This document shows, piece after piece, positions 1 to 8,338 of a DNA stretch of 47,304 bases. The DNA is from an uncultured Marinoscillum sp. (lineage in GTDB: Bacteria; Bacteroidota; Bacteroidia; Cytophagales; Cyclobacteriaceae). A model generated the notes under the pieces. It saw nothing but the letters and a program-made list of their open reading frames with translations. It did not search any database and was not told the origin of the DNA. The DNA lies in NCBI GenBank assembly GCA_902605755.1, contig CACLDR010000011.1:1-47304 (forward strand). Direction: 5' to 3'. Made by a program: the position numbers and the translations under genes. Within the stretch, counting starts at the first letter, position 1. Every line of letters starts with the position of its first letter.

Positions 1-562
1 GAGAAACTTCCTCTGGATACCACACGCTCTGATCGTGTTTCCTTTTTATATCTTCTTTTTCTTGATCTGAAACCAATTTCCATTTGGTAAAAGTATAGTC
101 ACCAGGTAGCTGATGACCTCCATGAAAAACGGGGAATGCCTGTTCAACCAAAGATTGACATATTCTCATATTAAATTCGGGCTGTTTCCATTTTGTTTTT
201 TGTAACAATTTTTCGAGTATAAACAATGATTTCCAATGTGACCTAAACTGTAACTCTAACCTTTCAAATCCTTCTTTTTTCAAATTTTCTTCTAATGCAA
301 TTAAAAGTCTAAAACCCAATTTATTATTTGCATGATCAGGTTTCACCCTCAATGACATAATTCTAAAATCTTTTAAATTCATATCAGATAGACCTAAAAT
401 CATACCTACCGGCACATTATTTTTAGAAACTACAACACCCTTAAAATTCTTCTGGATACGTTCCCCCTGCTTCGTGATATCAGGAAATATCAGTCCCATC
501 ATATGATCTTTTATCCATTTCAAGGATATAGCAGCGCTGTACTGAAATTTATAATCCATCAT
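1..562 (-). CDS. Partial GNAT-like N-acyltransferase (C-terminus runs off the left edge)
   Basis: Not in the ORF track because no stop lies in the window. Reverse-strand translation from ATG at 562 is open to base 1: MMDYKFQYSAAISLKWIKDHMMGLIFPDITKQGERIQKNFKGVVVSKNNVPVGMILGLSDMNLKDFRIMSLRVKPDHANNKLGFRLLIALEENLKKEGFERLELQFRS... The 'IMSLRVKPDHANNKLGFRLLIALEENLKKEGFERLEL' stretch is GNAT-like. Confidence 0.65.
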   Translation of the reverse strand, partial: MMDYKFQYSAAISLKWIKDHMMGLIFPDITKQGERIQKNFKGVVVSKNNVPVGMILGLSDMNLKDFRIMSLRVKPDHANNKLGFRLLIALEENLKKEGFERLELQFRSHWKSLFILEKLLQKTKWKQPEFNMRICQSLVEQAFPVFHGGHQLPGDYTFTKWKLVSDQEKEDIKRKHDQSVWYPEEVS

Positions 563-647
563 TTTTTTGAATAATTATGTGAAAGCCTCGGTTACAAACA
601 AATTTTTAGACTCAAGCAATATCGATATCTAAAGTCTGAAAAAAGTA

Positions 648-688
648 TATTTTTTTCAAAAAAAAAGAGATACCCTCGAGTATCTCTT
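648..688 (-). terminator. Rho-independent terminator downstream of the FG-GAP gene
   Basis: Perfect 9-bp stem AAGAGATAC (665-673) / GTATCTCTT (680-688) with 6-nt loop, followed on the minus strand by a long T run (rc of aaaaaaaa at ~658-666); lies just after the stop at 715. Confidence 0.85.
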
Positions 689-714
689 CAAGTGATAAAA
701 CGTATAGAAAAAAA

Positions 715-3336
715 CTACTTTTTAATAACTGGATGAATTATTTCACCCTGAACTGAATTTATTTTAATTAAATAAACTCCTTTTGGCATGTCAGTCATAT
801 CTACACTAAAATCTTTAGAGGTTATCTCAAAAGATTTAATATTAACTCCTGATAAGGAATAAACGCTCACATTTTTCAACGTTGCTATTTCAGATTTAAC
901 ATTTACTTTATCTGCTGTAGGATTAGGATAGAAAGAAATATTCACATTCTTATCCAGTGCTGTTAAAGAAGTAATAGTCAATGTGAAAGAAGCTTTGGCA
1001 ACATTATTATCAACATCAACAGCCTCAATAATAACTTCTATCGAACCTATATTAGCTGATGAAGGTGTTCCAACCAATTGCTGCGTTGTTCGTGTGAAAG
1101 TCAACCAAGCAGGTAATGCTGATCCATCAGCTTGCTTTGCTCTGTACTGAACAATGTCATCATTAGCATCAGTAAATAGACTACTCGCATCAAAACTATA
1201 CTCAGCTCCAACGCTTGCAGTTTGAGCATCAACACTTGCTGCCGTAGGAGCTGTAACCGTACCTGATCCTTTGAAGAACCATGAGCTACCGGAACGATCA
1301 CCCAAGAGCATATCTTGAACTCCATCTCCATTTAGATCTCCAAAAACAGGAGAAGGATTTGCAACTACTGTAATTCCTCCAAAAGGATTGAGATCTCCAC
1401 GTTTGGTAAAAGTTTGGTCGCCATTATTCATGTAATATTCAACTCGATCGTCTTTACCAATAAACATATCAAGGTCACCATCCTGATCAAGATCATATGC
1501 ATCATGCCATATCTTATTTCCACCAAGATCTTCATCATCAAAGGGTCCCGCAACCTCTGCTAAAACCCCTGCTCCATCATTTTCAAAATACTTCAGCTTC
1601 CCATCCTTATTTCCTACAAAACTGTCAAGATCCCCATCTCCATCTAAATCGATGAAAGTAATAGTTTCATTATCAACTGTTTTGTAATTTAAGAAAGGAT
1701 TCTTGGAAGTAAATGTTTCATCTGTCCAAGTACCATCTTGGGCATTTTCATAATAATGAATGATGGTATCATTTTCAGTTCCAACAAATAAATCTCCATA
1801 CATATCACCGTTCCAATCAACCCACGTAGGTGAAAAGGCTGAAGCTGTGGCGGTATCAGCACCATCAATAATATCGACTCCACCTATACTTGAGCTTACA
1901 TCATCTAATGGATTACCAGCACCAACCTTCTCCGCGAACTTTCCAGTACCATCATTTTCAAAATATGTCAAAGCATCACCTTTCGACATCACAACGTCCA
2001 AATCACCATCTTCATCAACATCCGCGATTGCTGAACCTATATTTGAATTCGTAATATCTGCTATCCCTAGATTATTGGCTGGAATCCACTTAAAAGTACC
2101 ATCTCCATTATTTTCAAAATATGTTAGTGGTCCATTCAAGAATCCCATAGGCATATCTAAGTCTCCATCTCCATCCAAATCCACAAATATTGGTGTTACA
2201 CTATCAAAACCTTCTGAATGGTAGCTCGACAAATCTGAAAATGGGTTATTTACAGTGGTGTCTTGTGCAAATGATGGTTCAGTTGCGGATCCTGTATTAA
2301 CATACATCACTATTGCCCCATCTTTGTTGCCAACATAAGCATCTAAATCACCATCACCATCAAGATCAGCAAAAGCAGGAGCCGCTTCGTCCCCTGCATC
2401 CAAATAACCATATTCTTCAATTAAATTTCCTAAGCTATCAGTTTTTTGGTAGCTAAAAGGACTACTTAATTGCCAAGAGTACTGTTCTTTTAATACTCCC
2501 TCCTCATTCTTAAAGTATCTTAATTCTCCGTTCCCCTTACCTATAACAGCATCTAAATCACCATCCGCGTCTAGATCTGCAAAAACAGGCTTTGATTTCT
2601 CGCCATCTGCAACGTAACGTCCAGTCCAAAATTTAGTAGTATCCTGACCATTATTAGTTATCGTATCTTTCATCTCTTTCTTGTAAAAGGATGTCCCTAA
2701 AAACGGATTATTCGCTGTATCGTAAGCAAACGTACCAGCTTCATTTCTAAAATAATGAATCAACCCCTTTTCTTCACCTACAAAAAGGTCGTGGTCTCCA
2801 TCCCCATCAAAATCTGCGAAAGCTGGGGCCGAATACATACCATCACTTCCTTCGTTCTTATCTAATCCGTGTGCAGTTGAATCATAAAGGTTTTTGAACA
2901 ATCCCACTATTGCGTGATCTTTGTTCCTTTTAAATTTGCCGTCGGCATTTTCATAGACAAAAGCGCCCAGTCCAGGATATCTTTCGCCAATCACCAAATC
3001 AAGATCTCCGTCACCGTCAATATCACCAAATGCGGGTGCAGAGTAATTTTCGGCATGTGCTGAACCCAAAGGTCTTTTGGTATCAAGTGCAAAACTTGTC
3101 TGGGCGCTAGACTCCATGGGAGCTAAAACCAATGCTAGTGAGGCAAGACTGCCGGCGGCGGCAAGTTTCAAAGCTCTTCCCAAATCGTTTATTCTATCAT
3201 AAAGCTTTCGCAATCTTTTTACAAAAACATCAATCCTTCTTTTATGAAAGGATAATCGTTTGGCATTATCAATTTTTCTTTGGTACTTGTTATAACGCTT
3301 AACTAGCTTGTTGTAATAAAGTATTTGTCTTTTCAT
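715..3336 (-). CDS. Secreted FG-GAP/VCBS-repeat protein with cadherin/He_PIG-like domain and T9SS type A sorting domain
   Basis: About ten FxDxDGDGDLDxxxG repeats (e.g. PAFGDIDGDGDLDLVIGE, PAFADLDGDGDLDAYVGN), an Ig/cadherin-like stretch (QTASVGAEYSFDASSLFTDAN...LTFTRTTQQLVGTPSS), and a C-terminal sorting tail (NISFYPNPTADKVNV...MPKGVYLIKINS..). Confidence 0.92.
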   Translation of the reverse strand: MKRQILYYNKLVKRYNKYQRKIDNAKRLSFHKRRIDVFVKRLRKLYDRINDLGRALKLAAAGSLASLALVLAPMESSAQTSFALDTKRPLGSAHAENYSAPAFGDIDGDGDLDLVIGERYPGLGAFVYENADGKFKRNKDHAIVGLFKNLYDSTAHGLDKNEGSDGMYSAPAFADFDGDGDHDLFVGEEKGLIHYFRNEAGTFAYDTANNPFLGTSFYKKEMKDTITNNGQDTTKFWTGRYVADGEKSKPVFADLDADGDLDAVIGKGNGELRYFKNEEGVLKEQYSWQLSSPFSYQKTDSLGNLIEEYGYLDAGDEAAPAFADLDGDGDLDAYVGNKDGAIVMYVNTGSATEPSFAQDTTVNNPFSDLSSYHSEGFDSVTPIFVDLDGDGDLDMPMGFLNGPLTYFENNGDGTFKWIPANNLGIADITNSNIGSAIADVDEDGDLDVVMSKGDALTYFENDGTGKFAEKVGAGNPLDDVSSSIGGVDIIDGADTATASAFSPTWVDWNGDMYGDLFVGTENDTIIHYYENAQDGTWTDETFTSKNPFLNYKTVDNETITFIDLDGDGDLDSFVGNKDGKLKYFENDGAGVLAEVAGPFDDEDLGGNKIWHDAYDLDQDGDLDMFIGKDDRVEYYMNNGDQTFTKRGDLNPFGGITVVANPSPVFGDLNGDGVQDMLLGDRSGSSWFFKGSGTVTAPTAASVDAQTASVGAEYSFDASSLFTDANDDIVQYRAKQADGSALPAWLTFTRTTQQLVGTPSSANIGSIEVIIEAVDVDNNVAKASFTLTITSLTALDKNVNISFYPNPTADKVNVKSEIATLKNVSVYSLSGVNIKSFEITSKDFSVDMTDMPKGVYLIKINSVQGEIIHPVIKK

Positions 3337-3362
3337 ATTTTCTTCGTTATAGTTTTAAGATT

Positions 3363-3815
3363 TTAAGGTGTAAAGTTGAACACATAGTCGCCAGGTAGTG
3401 CATCAATTCGTCCACCCGAATCAGCATAAGTGAAAGTAATAGTTAGACTTGTTTCACTAACAGCAATTGTCATGCTCACACCATCGTCTCTTGTCAACGT
3501 ATTTAAGTCTGATCCAAAAGTAAATGAGCCCGAGGAAGGCCAGACTGGATCATAACTTCCGTTTGTAGAATAAGTTTTATCCTCCTTCAGCGTAAGCACG
3601 AGGCCACTGAAGTTTGTAGTCGCATCGGCACCATCTAAGGTAGTGCTGGACATTGTCCAAGCAGACGCAGACAAAGTTTCAAGTTGCTTCTCTTCTTCTG
3701 TTTGCTCAACAGGATCGTCAGTGACCGCGGCAGCATCGTCATCGTCTCCACAACTCATCAACATCAGCGCGGAGAGAGAGAAAGTAAAAAAAACAAATTT
3801 TTTAAGGTATTTCAT
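3363..3815 (-). CDS. Lipoprotein, possibly lipocalin-like
   Basis: Signal peptide II (MKYLKKFVFFTFSLSALMLMSCGDDDD); C-terminal half resembles lipocalin-like small lipoproteins of Bacteroidota (SASAWTMSSTTLDG...LVLTLKEDKTYSTNGSY). Confidence 0.75.
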   Translation of the reverse strand: MKYLKKFVFFTFSLSALMLMSCGDDDDAAAVTDDPVEQTEEEKQLETLSASAWTMSSTTLDGADATTNFSGLVLTLKEDKTYSTNGSYDPVWPSSGSFTFGSDLNTLTRDDGVSMTIAVSETSLTITFTYADSGGRIDALPGDYVFNFTP

Positions 3816-3999
3816 ATAAAGTTTTCGTTTGTTCGTTTAATTAATGTTTCGAAAGCTTTGTAACTATTTATTCGTTTGGTTAACAAAAGCTATTCGACAA
3901 TATAACGAAAAAAATATGTCAATCCCCCAAAAATCTAAAATAGTTATATAACAACATATATAACCTTTGAATTCTAGTAAGTTTATTTATCTATAAATA

Positions 4000-4560
4000 T
4001 TAACTTACTCTGGTTGTTATATCTCGAAAATAAGGTTCAAGATCCAAAAATATTTTTTTAGTTGCTATTCTTAGTTGATTTTCTATTGTTTTAGGGGTCA
4101 AACCTAGGATTCTGGCAGCCTCTTTATATGAACGCCCCTTATTTCTGACTAGTTCAAAAATAGATTTACATCGAAGTGGTAATTTTTTTATAGATAACTC
4201 AATCAACACTTTGAGCTCATCAAGCTCGTAGATTTGATCAGGGCCCATTTCATAATGATTCAACATTTGCTCATCTAACGAAATAAAATGTTTGTTCCCT
4301 CTCTTTCTGATATGATCTAAACATAGGTTTTTAGTGCAAACAAAGAGATAGGATTCTAACTTTACTATTGGGGGAGAATTTTTTCTATTTTTCCAAAGTT
4401 TGAGAAATACGTCTTCAACAATTTCCTCTGCAAGACCTTGATCTTTTACAATGCTAAACGCAGTGGTATAAACCCATTTCGAATGCATATTAAACAACTC
4501 CTCTAATGCACTTTCGTCTTCTTTCTCGTTAATTCGTCGCAAAAGTAAATTATTAATCAT
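4000..4560 (-). CDS. ECF-type RNA polymerase sigma-70 factor
   Basis: Region 2 (LFNMHSKWVYTTAFSIVKDQGLAEEIVEDVFLKLWKNR) and region 4 HTH (LPLRCKSIFELVRNKGRSYKEAARILGLTPKTIENQLRIATKKI). Confidence 0.93.
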   Translation of the reverse strand: MINNLLLRRINEKEDESALEELFNMHSKWVYTTAFSIVKDQGLAEEIVEDVFLKLWKNRKNSPPIVKLESYLFVCTKNLCLDHIRKRGNKHFISLDEQMLNHYEMGPDQIYELDELKVLIELSIKKLPLRCKSIFELVRNKGRSYKEAARILGLTPKTIENQLRIATKKIFLDLEPYFRDITTRVS

Positions 4561-4722
4561 GGTGAACTGGTATGTTTTAATAACAAAATGTTTGAGAAGC
4601 TAATTAAAAAAGTTGAAATAAAACAACTTATTATAGAATTTCTACTAAATTCATCGCATGCAGATCGAAAAATATTAAAATATTTGCAAAGAGCCCCTTA
4701 ATGATCTTATTTTTTATTCCAA

Positions 4723-4764
4723 TGTTTTATCGAAGACATTATTTGTTTTATCGAAGACATTATT
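4723..4764. repeat. Exact 21-bp tandem duplication
   Basis: tgttttatcgaagacattatt at 4723-4743, repeated exactly at 4744-4764, upstream of the sigma factor start. Confidence 0.95.
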
Positions 4765-5000
4765 TACTTTGATACATCAATATTTTCCATATCTCTTCCT
4801 TACAATTCATAGTGAGATATTATTAAAATTGTAATTCAAATTGATTAATTGGCGAAATAAACCGAAATACTTCTTAAAATATTAAAATATGACAAGACTA
4901 AAGTAATAAAAAAATACGCTCTATTAGTTTTATTGTCTTTCAAATTAAACCTACCTTTTTTTGAAAAAAATCAATTAAAGAACAATTTGTTTTTCAAATA

Positions 5001-5645
5001 TTAGGCTAAAAAAATGAACTTATCCTCTTTTTCATTTGGAATAACTTTCAACACGTTGTTTATAGTGAGTTTAATGAGTATTTGAGAAGCTAACTGCTTA
5101 TCAATATTACTAATGGTGCAAAAAGTATTAACTGTAACTTCCTCATGATTTCCAAGATAATTTAAAAGCATTTTTTCATTTTCACCATATTCAAAAGAGG
5201 TCGAAGCCTCTCTCAAAGATAATTTTAAAATTTGTCTCATTTCTCGACTCGCTTGGATGGATCTATCCTTAAGTCTCACAAAGGAGCGACCTCGCTTGTG
5301 AAAAGGTTTTAAAAAAGCATAGTAGGGTTTCTTTTCTCCAGATTCAAATTGATAATGAAGTATCGCTCTTTTATCATCTTTAGGTATGATTTGGTATTTA
5401 TATTTAATTTTGGGCCTACACAACTCTAGCATCGCTCTCTCCATAACATAATGGGCTTCTTCAGCATCTTTTAGGCCAATAATGCTGCCATCATCGTCAA
5501 CACCTATAAACAAATGCCCCCCCTTTGAATTTGAAAAAGCAACAACTTCTCTGATAATCCTGTCGGGATGATTTGCTTTAAGCTTAAATTCAATTCTTTG
5601 GCCCTCCCCTTTTGCAATCAACTTTTGGACCTCTGTGAGTGTCAT
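5001..5645 (-). CDS. AlbA_2/Schlafen-type putative DNA-binding domain protein
   Basis: GEGQRIEFKLKANHPDRIIREVVAFSNSKGGHLFIGVDDDGSIIGL is a typical AlbA_2 (AAA_4) N-terminus; C-terminal part resembles a winged helix. Confidence 0.85.
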   Translation of the reverse strand: MTLTEVQKLIAKGEGQRIEFKLKANHPDRIIREVVAFSNSKGGHLFIGVDDDGSIIGLKDAEEAHYVMERAMLELCRPKIKYKYQIIPKDDKRAILHYQFESGEKKPYYAFLKPFHKRGRSFVRLKDRSIQASREMRQILKLSLREASTSFEYGENEKMLLNYLGNHEEVTVNTFCTISNIDKQLASQILIKLTINNVLKVIPNEKEDKFIFLA

Positions 5646-5657
5646 GTCTGCTGTATT

Positions 5658-7166
5658 TTAACTATCTTCTGGACTATGATCTTCAATATCAAGCATGCTA
5701 CTAATCAAGTCTTTGAACTGAAATCCCTCATCGAGGATGTGCTTACTCAGCACACTGTATTCTGCTAATCCGTGTAAAGCCAACTCCATTAAAAATAGCC
5801 GATAATCCTCCGATTCCTGACCATACCTTTTATTAACTAAATCAGCTAACCCTGGTATACCTTTTAGGCAGGAACTATATTCCGAATCACTTGCGTCTAA
5901 TGTTAAATCTACTAAATTACCTTTTCCGAACCATTCTGAAATAGCTTGATATGGACTCTTTTTTTTATTTTTCCTGATCTCCTCGGGATCTGGAAAAAAA
6001 TTTACAAATTGAGCTCTTATGGACTTACTGATCAAATTGGCAGCTACAATACCTGGGCCCTCTTGCTCTCCCTCATAGACCAGTTCTACTTTACCTGTTA
6101 TCCCTGGAATTACCCCGACAAAATCAGTCACTCGTATTGTTGTCTTTTCCATCCCATTCTTGATCATTCTTCGCTCAGCCGCACTGATTAAATTTTCATA
6201 AGCAGAAATAGTCAGTCTTGCTGACACACCACTCTTTGCATCGATATACTCACTTTCACGGGCTTCAAAAGCAATCTGTTCAACTAAATCCTTTACCAAA
6301 TCAAAAGACTTTACTGCTTGCTTTTGTTCTGACTCCAATCGTGCTTCTTGCTGGGTTATTTTCTTACCTACATCTATTCTTTTTGGATAATGAGTTATGA
6401 TCTGGCTATCAATTCTGTCTTTTAAAGGTGTAACTATACTCCCTCTGTTAGTATAATCTTCCGGATTTGCAGTAAATACAAATTGAACATCCAAGGGCAA
6501 TCGCAACTTGAACCCTCTTATTTGAATATCCCCCTCTTGAAGAATATTGAACAGAGCTACTTGAATTCGAGCCTGTAAATCTGGAAGCTCGTTGATCACA
6601 AAAATAGACCTATTAGAGCGTGGAATTAAACCGTAATGAATGACTCTCTGATCTGAATAAGAAAGCTTCAAACTAGCGGCCTTGATAGGATCAACATCCC
6701 CGATAATATCGGCGATAGATACGTCAGGAGTAGCTAATTTTTCAGTGTACCGCTCATTTCTATTCAACCAGGAGATTGCCGTATTATCACCCTCATCTCT
6801 TAGCTTACTCAAAGCGTAATGGGAAATCGGTCTAAGTGGATCATCATTGAGTTCTGACCCTTGGACAATAGGTATCCATTCGTCAAGTAAAAATAACATC
6901 ATCCGAGCTATTCGGGTTTTGGCTTGTCCCCGAAGTCCGAGAAAATTAATATTGTGTTGGGCCAAAATTGCCCTTTCAATATCTGGAATTACCGTATGTT
7001 CATAGCCCCATATCCCCTTAAAAACTGAATCTCCATTTTTTAAAGATTTTAACAAATTTTTTCTCAGCTCTTCTTTAATACCAATCGAAGCATAACCTGC
7101 CGCCTTCAACTCTTTTAATGTTTTAATCGATAGTAATTTTTTTTCTGATAGATCGTAATAGGTCAT
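5658..7166 (-). CDS. MoxR/magnesium-chelatase ChlI-like AAA ATPase
   Basis: INFLGLRGQAKTRIARMML (P-loop-like), RSIFVINELPDLQARIQVALFNILQEGDIQIRGFKLRLPLDVQFVFTANPEDYTNRGSIVTPLKDRIDSQI (Walker B/sensor region typical of this clade). Confidence 0.88.
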   Translation of the reverse strand: MTYYDLSEKKLLSIKTLKELKAAGYASIGIKEELRKNLLKSLKNGDSVFKGIWGYEHTVIPDIERAILAQHNINFLGLRGQAKTRIARMMLFLLDEWIPIVQGSELNDDPLRPISHYALSKLRDEGDNTAISWLNRNERYTEKLATPDVSIADIIGDVDPIKAASLKLSYSDQRVIHYGLIPRSNRSIFVINELPDLQARIQVALFNILQEGDIQIRGFKLRLPLDVQFVFTANPEDYTNRGSIVTPLKDRIDSQIITHYPKRIDVGKKITQQEARLESEQKQAVKSFDLVKDLVEQIAFEARESEYIDAKSGVSARLTISAYENLISAAERRMIKNGMEKTTIRVTDFVGVIPGITGKVELVYEGEQEGPGIVAANLISKSIRAQFVNFFPDPEEIRKNKKKSPYQAISEWFGKGNLVDLTLDASDSEYSSCLKGIPGLADLVNKRYGQESEDYRLFLMELALHGLAEYSVLSKHILDEGFQFKDLISSMLDIEDHSPEDS

Positions 7167-7171
7167 ATGAA

Positions 7172-8269
7172 CTAGAAATTTTTTCTTCGGTTATTTTTAT
7201 AGTCTTGAAAAATAAGATGTCCCAGACCTTCTAAGTTACTATAATAGGCGTTGCCATTATTTATTTTTGTAAACTCTTGTACAAACTGCTTTAAGTAAGG
7301 GTCTGAAGCAATCATAAAAGTAGTAATAGGTATCTGGTTTCTTCTACACTGTGCCGCTAAGTTGAAAGTTTTATTCATTATTTTAGGATCTAAACCAAAA
7401 CTATTTTTATAATATTTAATACCCACCTTCATACATGTTGGTTTACCATCAGTAATCATGAAAATTTGTTTATTTTTATTTTTTTTACGCTTAAGAATAT
7501 CTGTTGCAAGCTCCAAACCCGCGATCGTATTAGTATGATAAGGACCCACTTGTAGAAAAGGTAAGTCTTTGATTTCGATTTGCCATGCATCATTACCAAA
7601 TACAAGAATGTCAAGAGTATCTTTGGGATATTTTTGGGTAATTAACTCTGCTAAAGCCATGGCTACCTTTTTGGCGGGCGTGATCCGATCTTCACCATAT
7701 AAAATCATGGAATGGCTGATGTCTATCATTAAAACTGTTGAAGTTTGTGCCTTGAAATCTTTATATTGAATTTCTAAATCTCGCTCCGTCAATCTGAAGT
7801 CTTCAGCACCATTATTAATCTGTGCATTTTTTAAGCTTTCGGTCAATGCAATTTGGTCTAATGGGTCTCCAAACTGAAATCCACGGTAATCGGTAGTATT
7901 CTCATCTCCATGACCAAAATGAGGGGTTTTATGATCTCCTTTAGCCCCTTTTTTAAGTTTTCCAAAAATTTCTTTCAATGCATTTTTTCTTATTTTTTGT
8001 TCCGATTTAGGGGAAGCCTCAAAAACACCATCTTTGTTACTCGCCTTAATATAACCTTGGTCTTTTAAATCATCAACAAAATTTCCTATACCATAGTCAT
8101 TAGAAAGTAGATTGTATTGTCGATCTAAATTATTCAGCCAATTGATTGTCTCTGTGGTATCTCCCCCAGTAATAACCATCAATTGCAAAAAAATATCTAA
8201 AAGGCTTTCAAATGACCCTTTTTGAGGTATTTTTTCAGGTATATATGTAGTAAACCTATATCCAATCAT
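7172..8269 (-). CDS. vWA domain protein (MoxR partner)
   Basis: MIDAS motif DISHS in TSTVLMIDISHSMILYGEDRITPAKKVAMALAELI, downstream MITDGKPT; 5-nt gap to the MoxR-like gene. Confidence 0.9.
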   Translation of the reverse strand: MIGYRFTTYIPEKIPQKGSFESLLDIFLQLMVITGGDTTETINWLNNLDRQYNLLSNDYGIGNFVDDLKDQGYIKASNKDGVFEASPKSEQKIRKNALKEIFGKLKKGAKGDHKTPHFGHGDENTTDYRGFQFGDPLDQIALTESLKNAQINNGAEDFRLTERDLEIQYKDFKAQTSTVLMIDISHSMILYGEDRITPAKKVAMALAELITQKYPKDTLDILVFGNDAWQIEIKDLPFLQVGPYHTNTIAGLELATDILKRKKNKNKQIFMITDGKPTCMKVGIKYYKNSFGLDPKIMNKTFNLAAQCRRNQIPITTFMIASDPYLKQFVQEFTKINNGNAYYSNLEGLGHLIFQDYKNNRRKNF

Positions 8270-8338
8270 ATTATACTCTTTTTATTTAAAAACATTTATT
8301 GACCCAAATAAATTTCATTTACAAAAAATAATGAAAAA

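Noticed and set aside
1101-2224. Several ORFs inside the FG-GAP gene, including a 154-aa plus-strand ORF (1760-2224)
   Set aside because: They are shadow frames of the repetitive DGDGDLD-encoding DNA; low-complexity composition and full overlap with a well-supported CDS.
715-3336. Regularly spaced near-identical DNA segments (ccatctccatc-type) suggestive of an array
   Set aside because: Explained by the FG-GAP/VCBS calcium-binding protein repeats; not a CRISPR and not non-coding.
5946-6400. Small plus-strand ORFs antisense to the MoxR-like gene
   Set aside because: Fully inside a strong opposite-strand CDS, with no recognisable domain.
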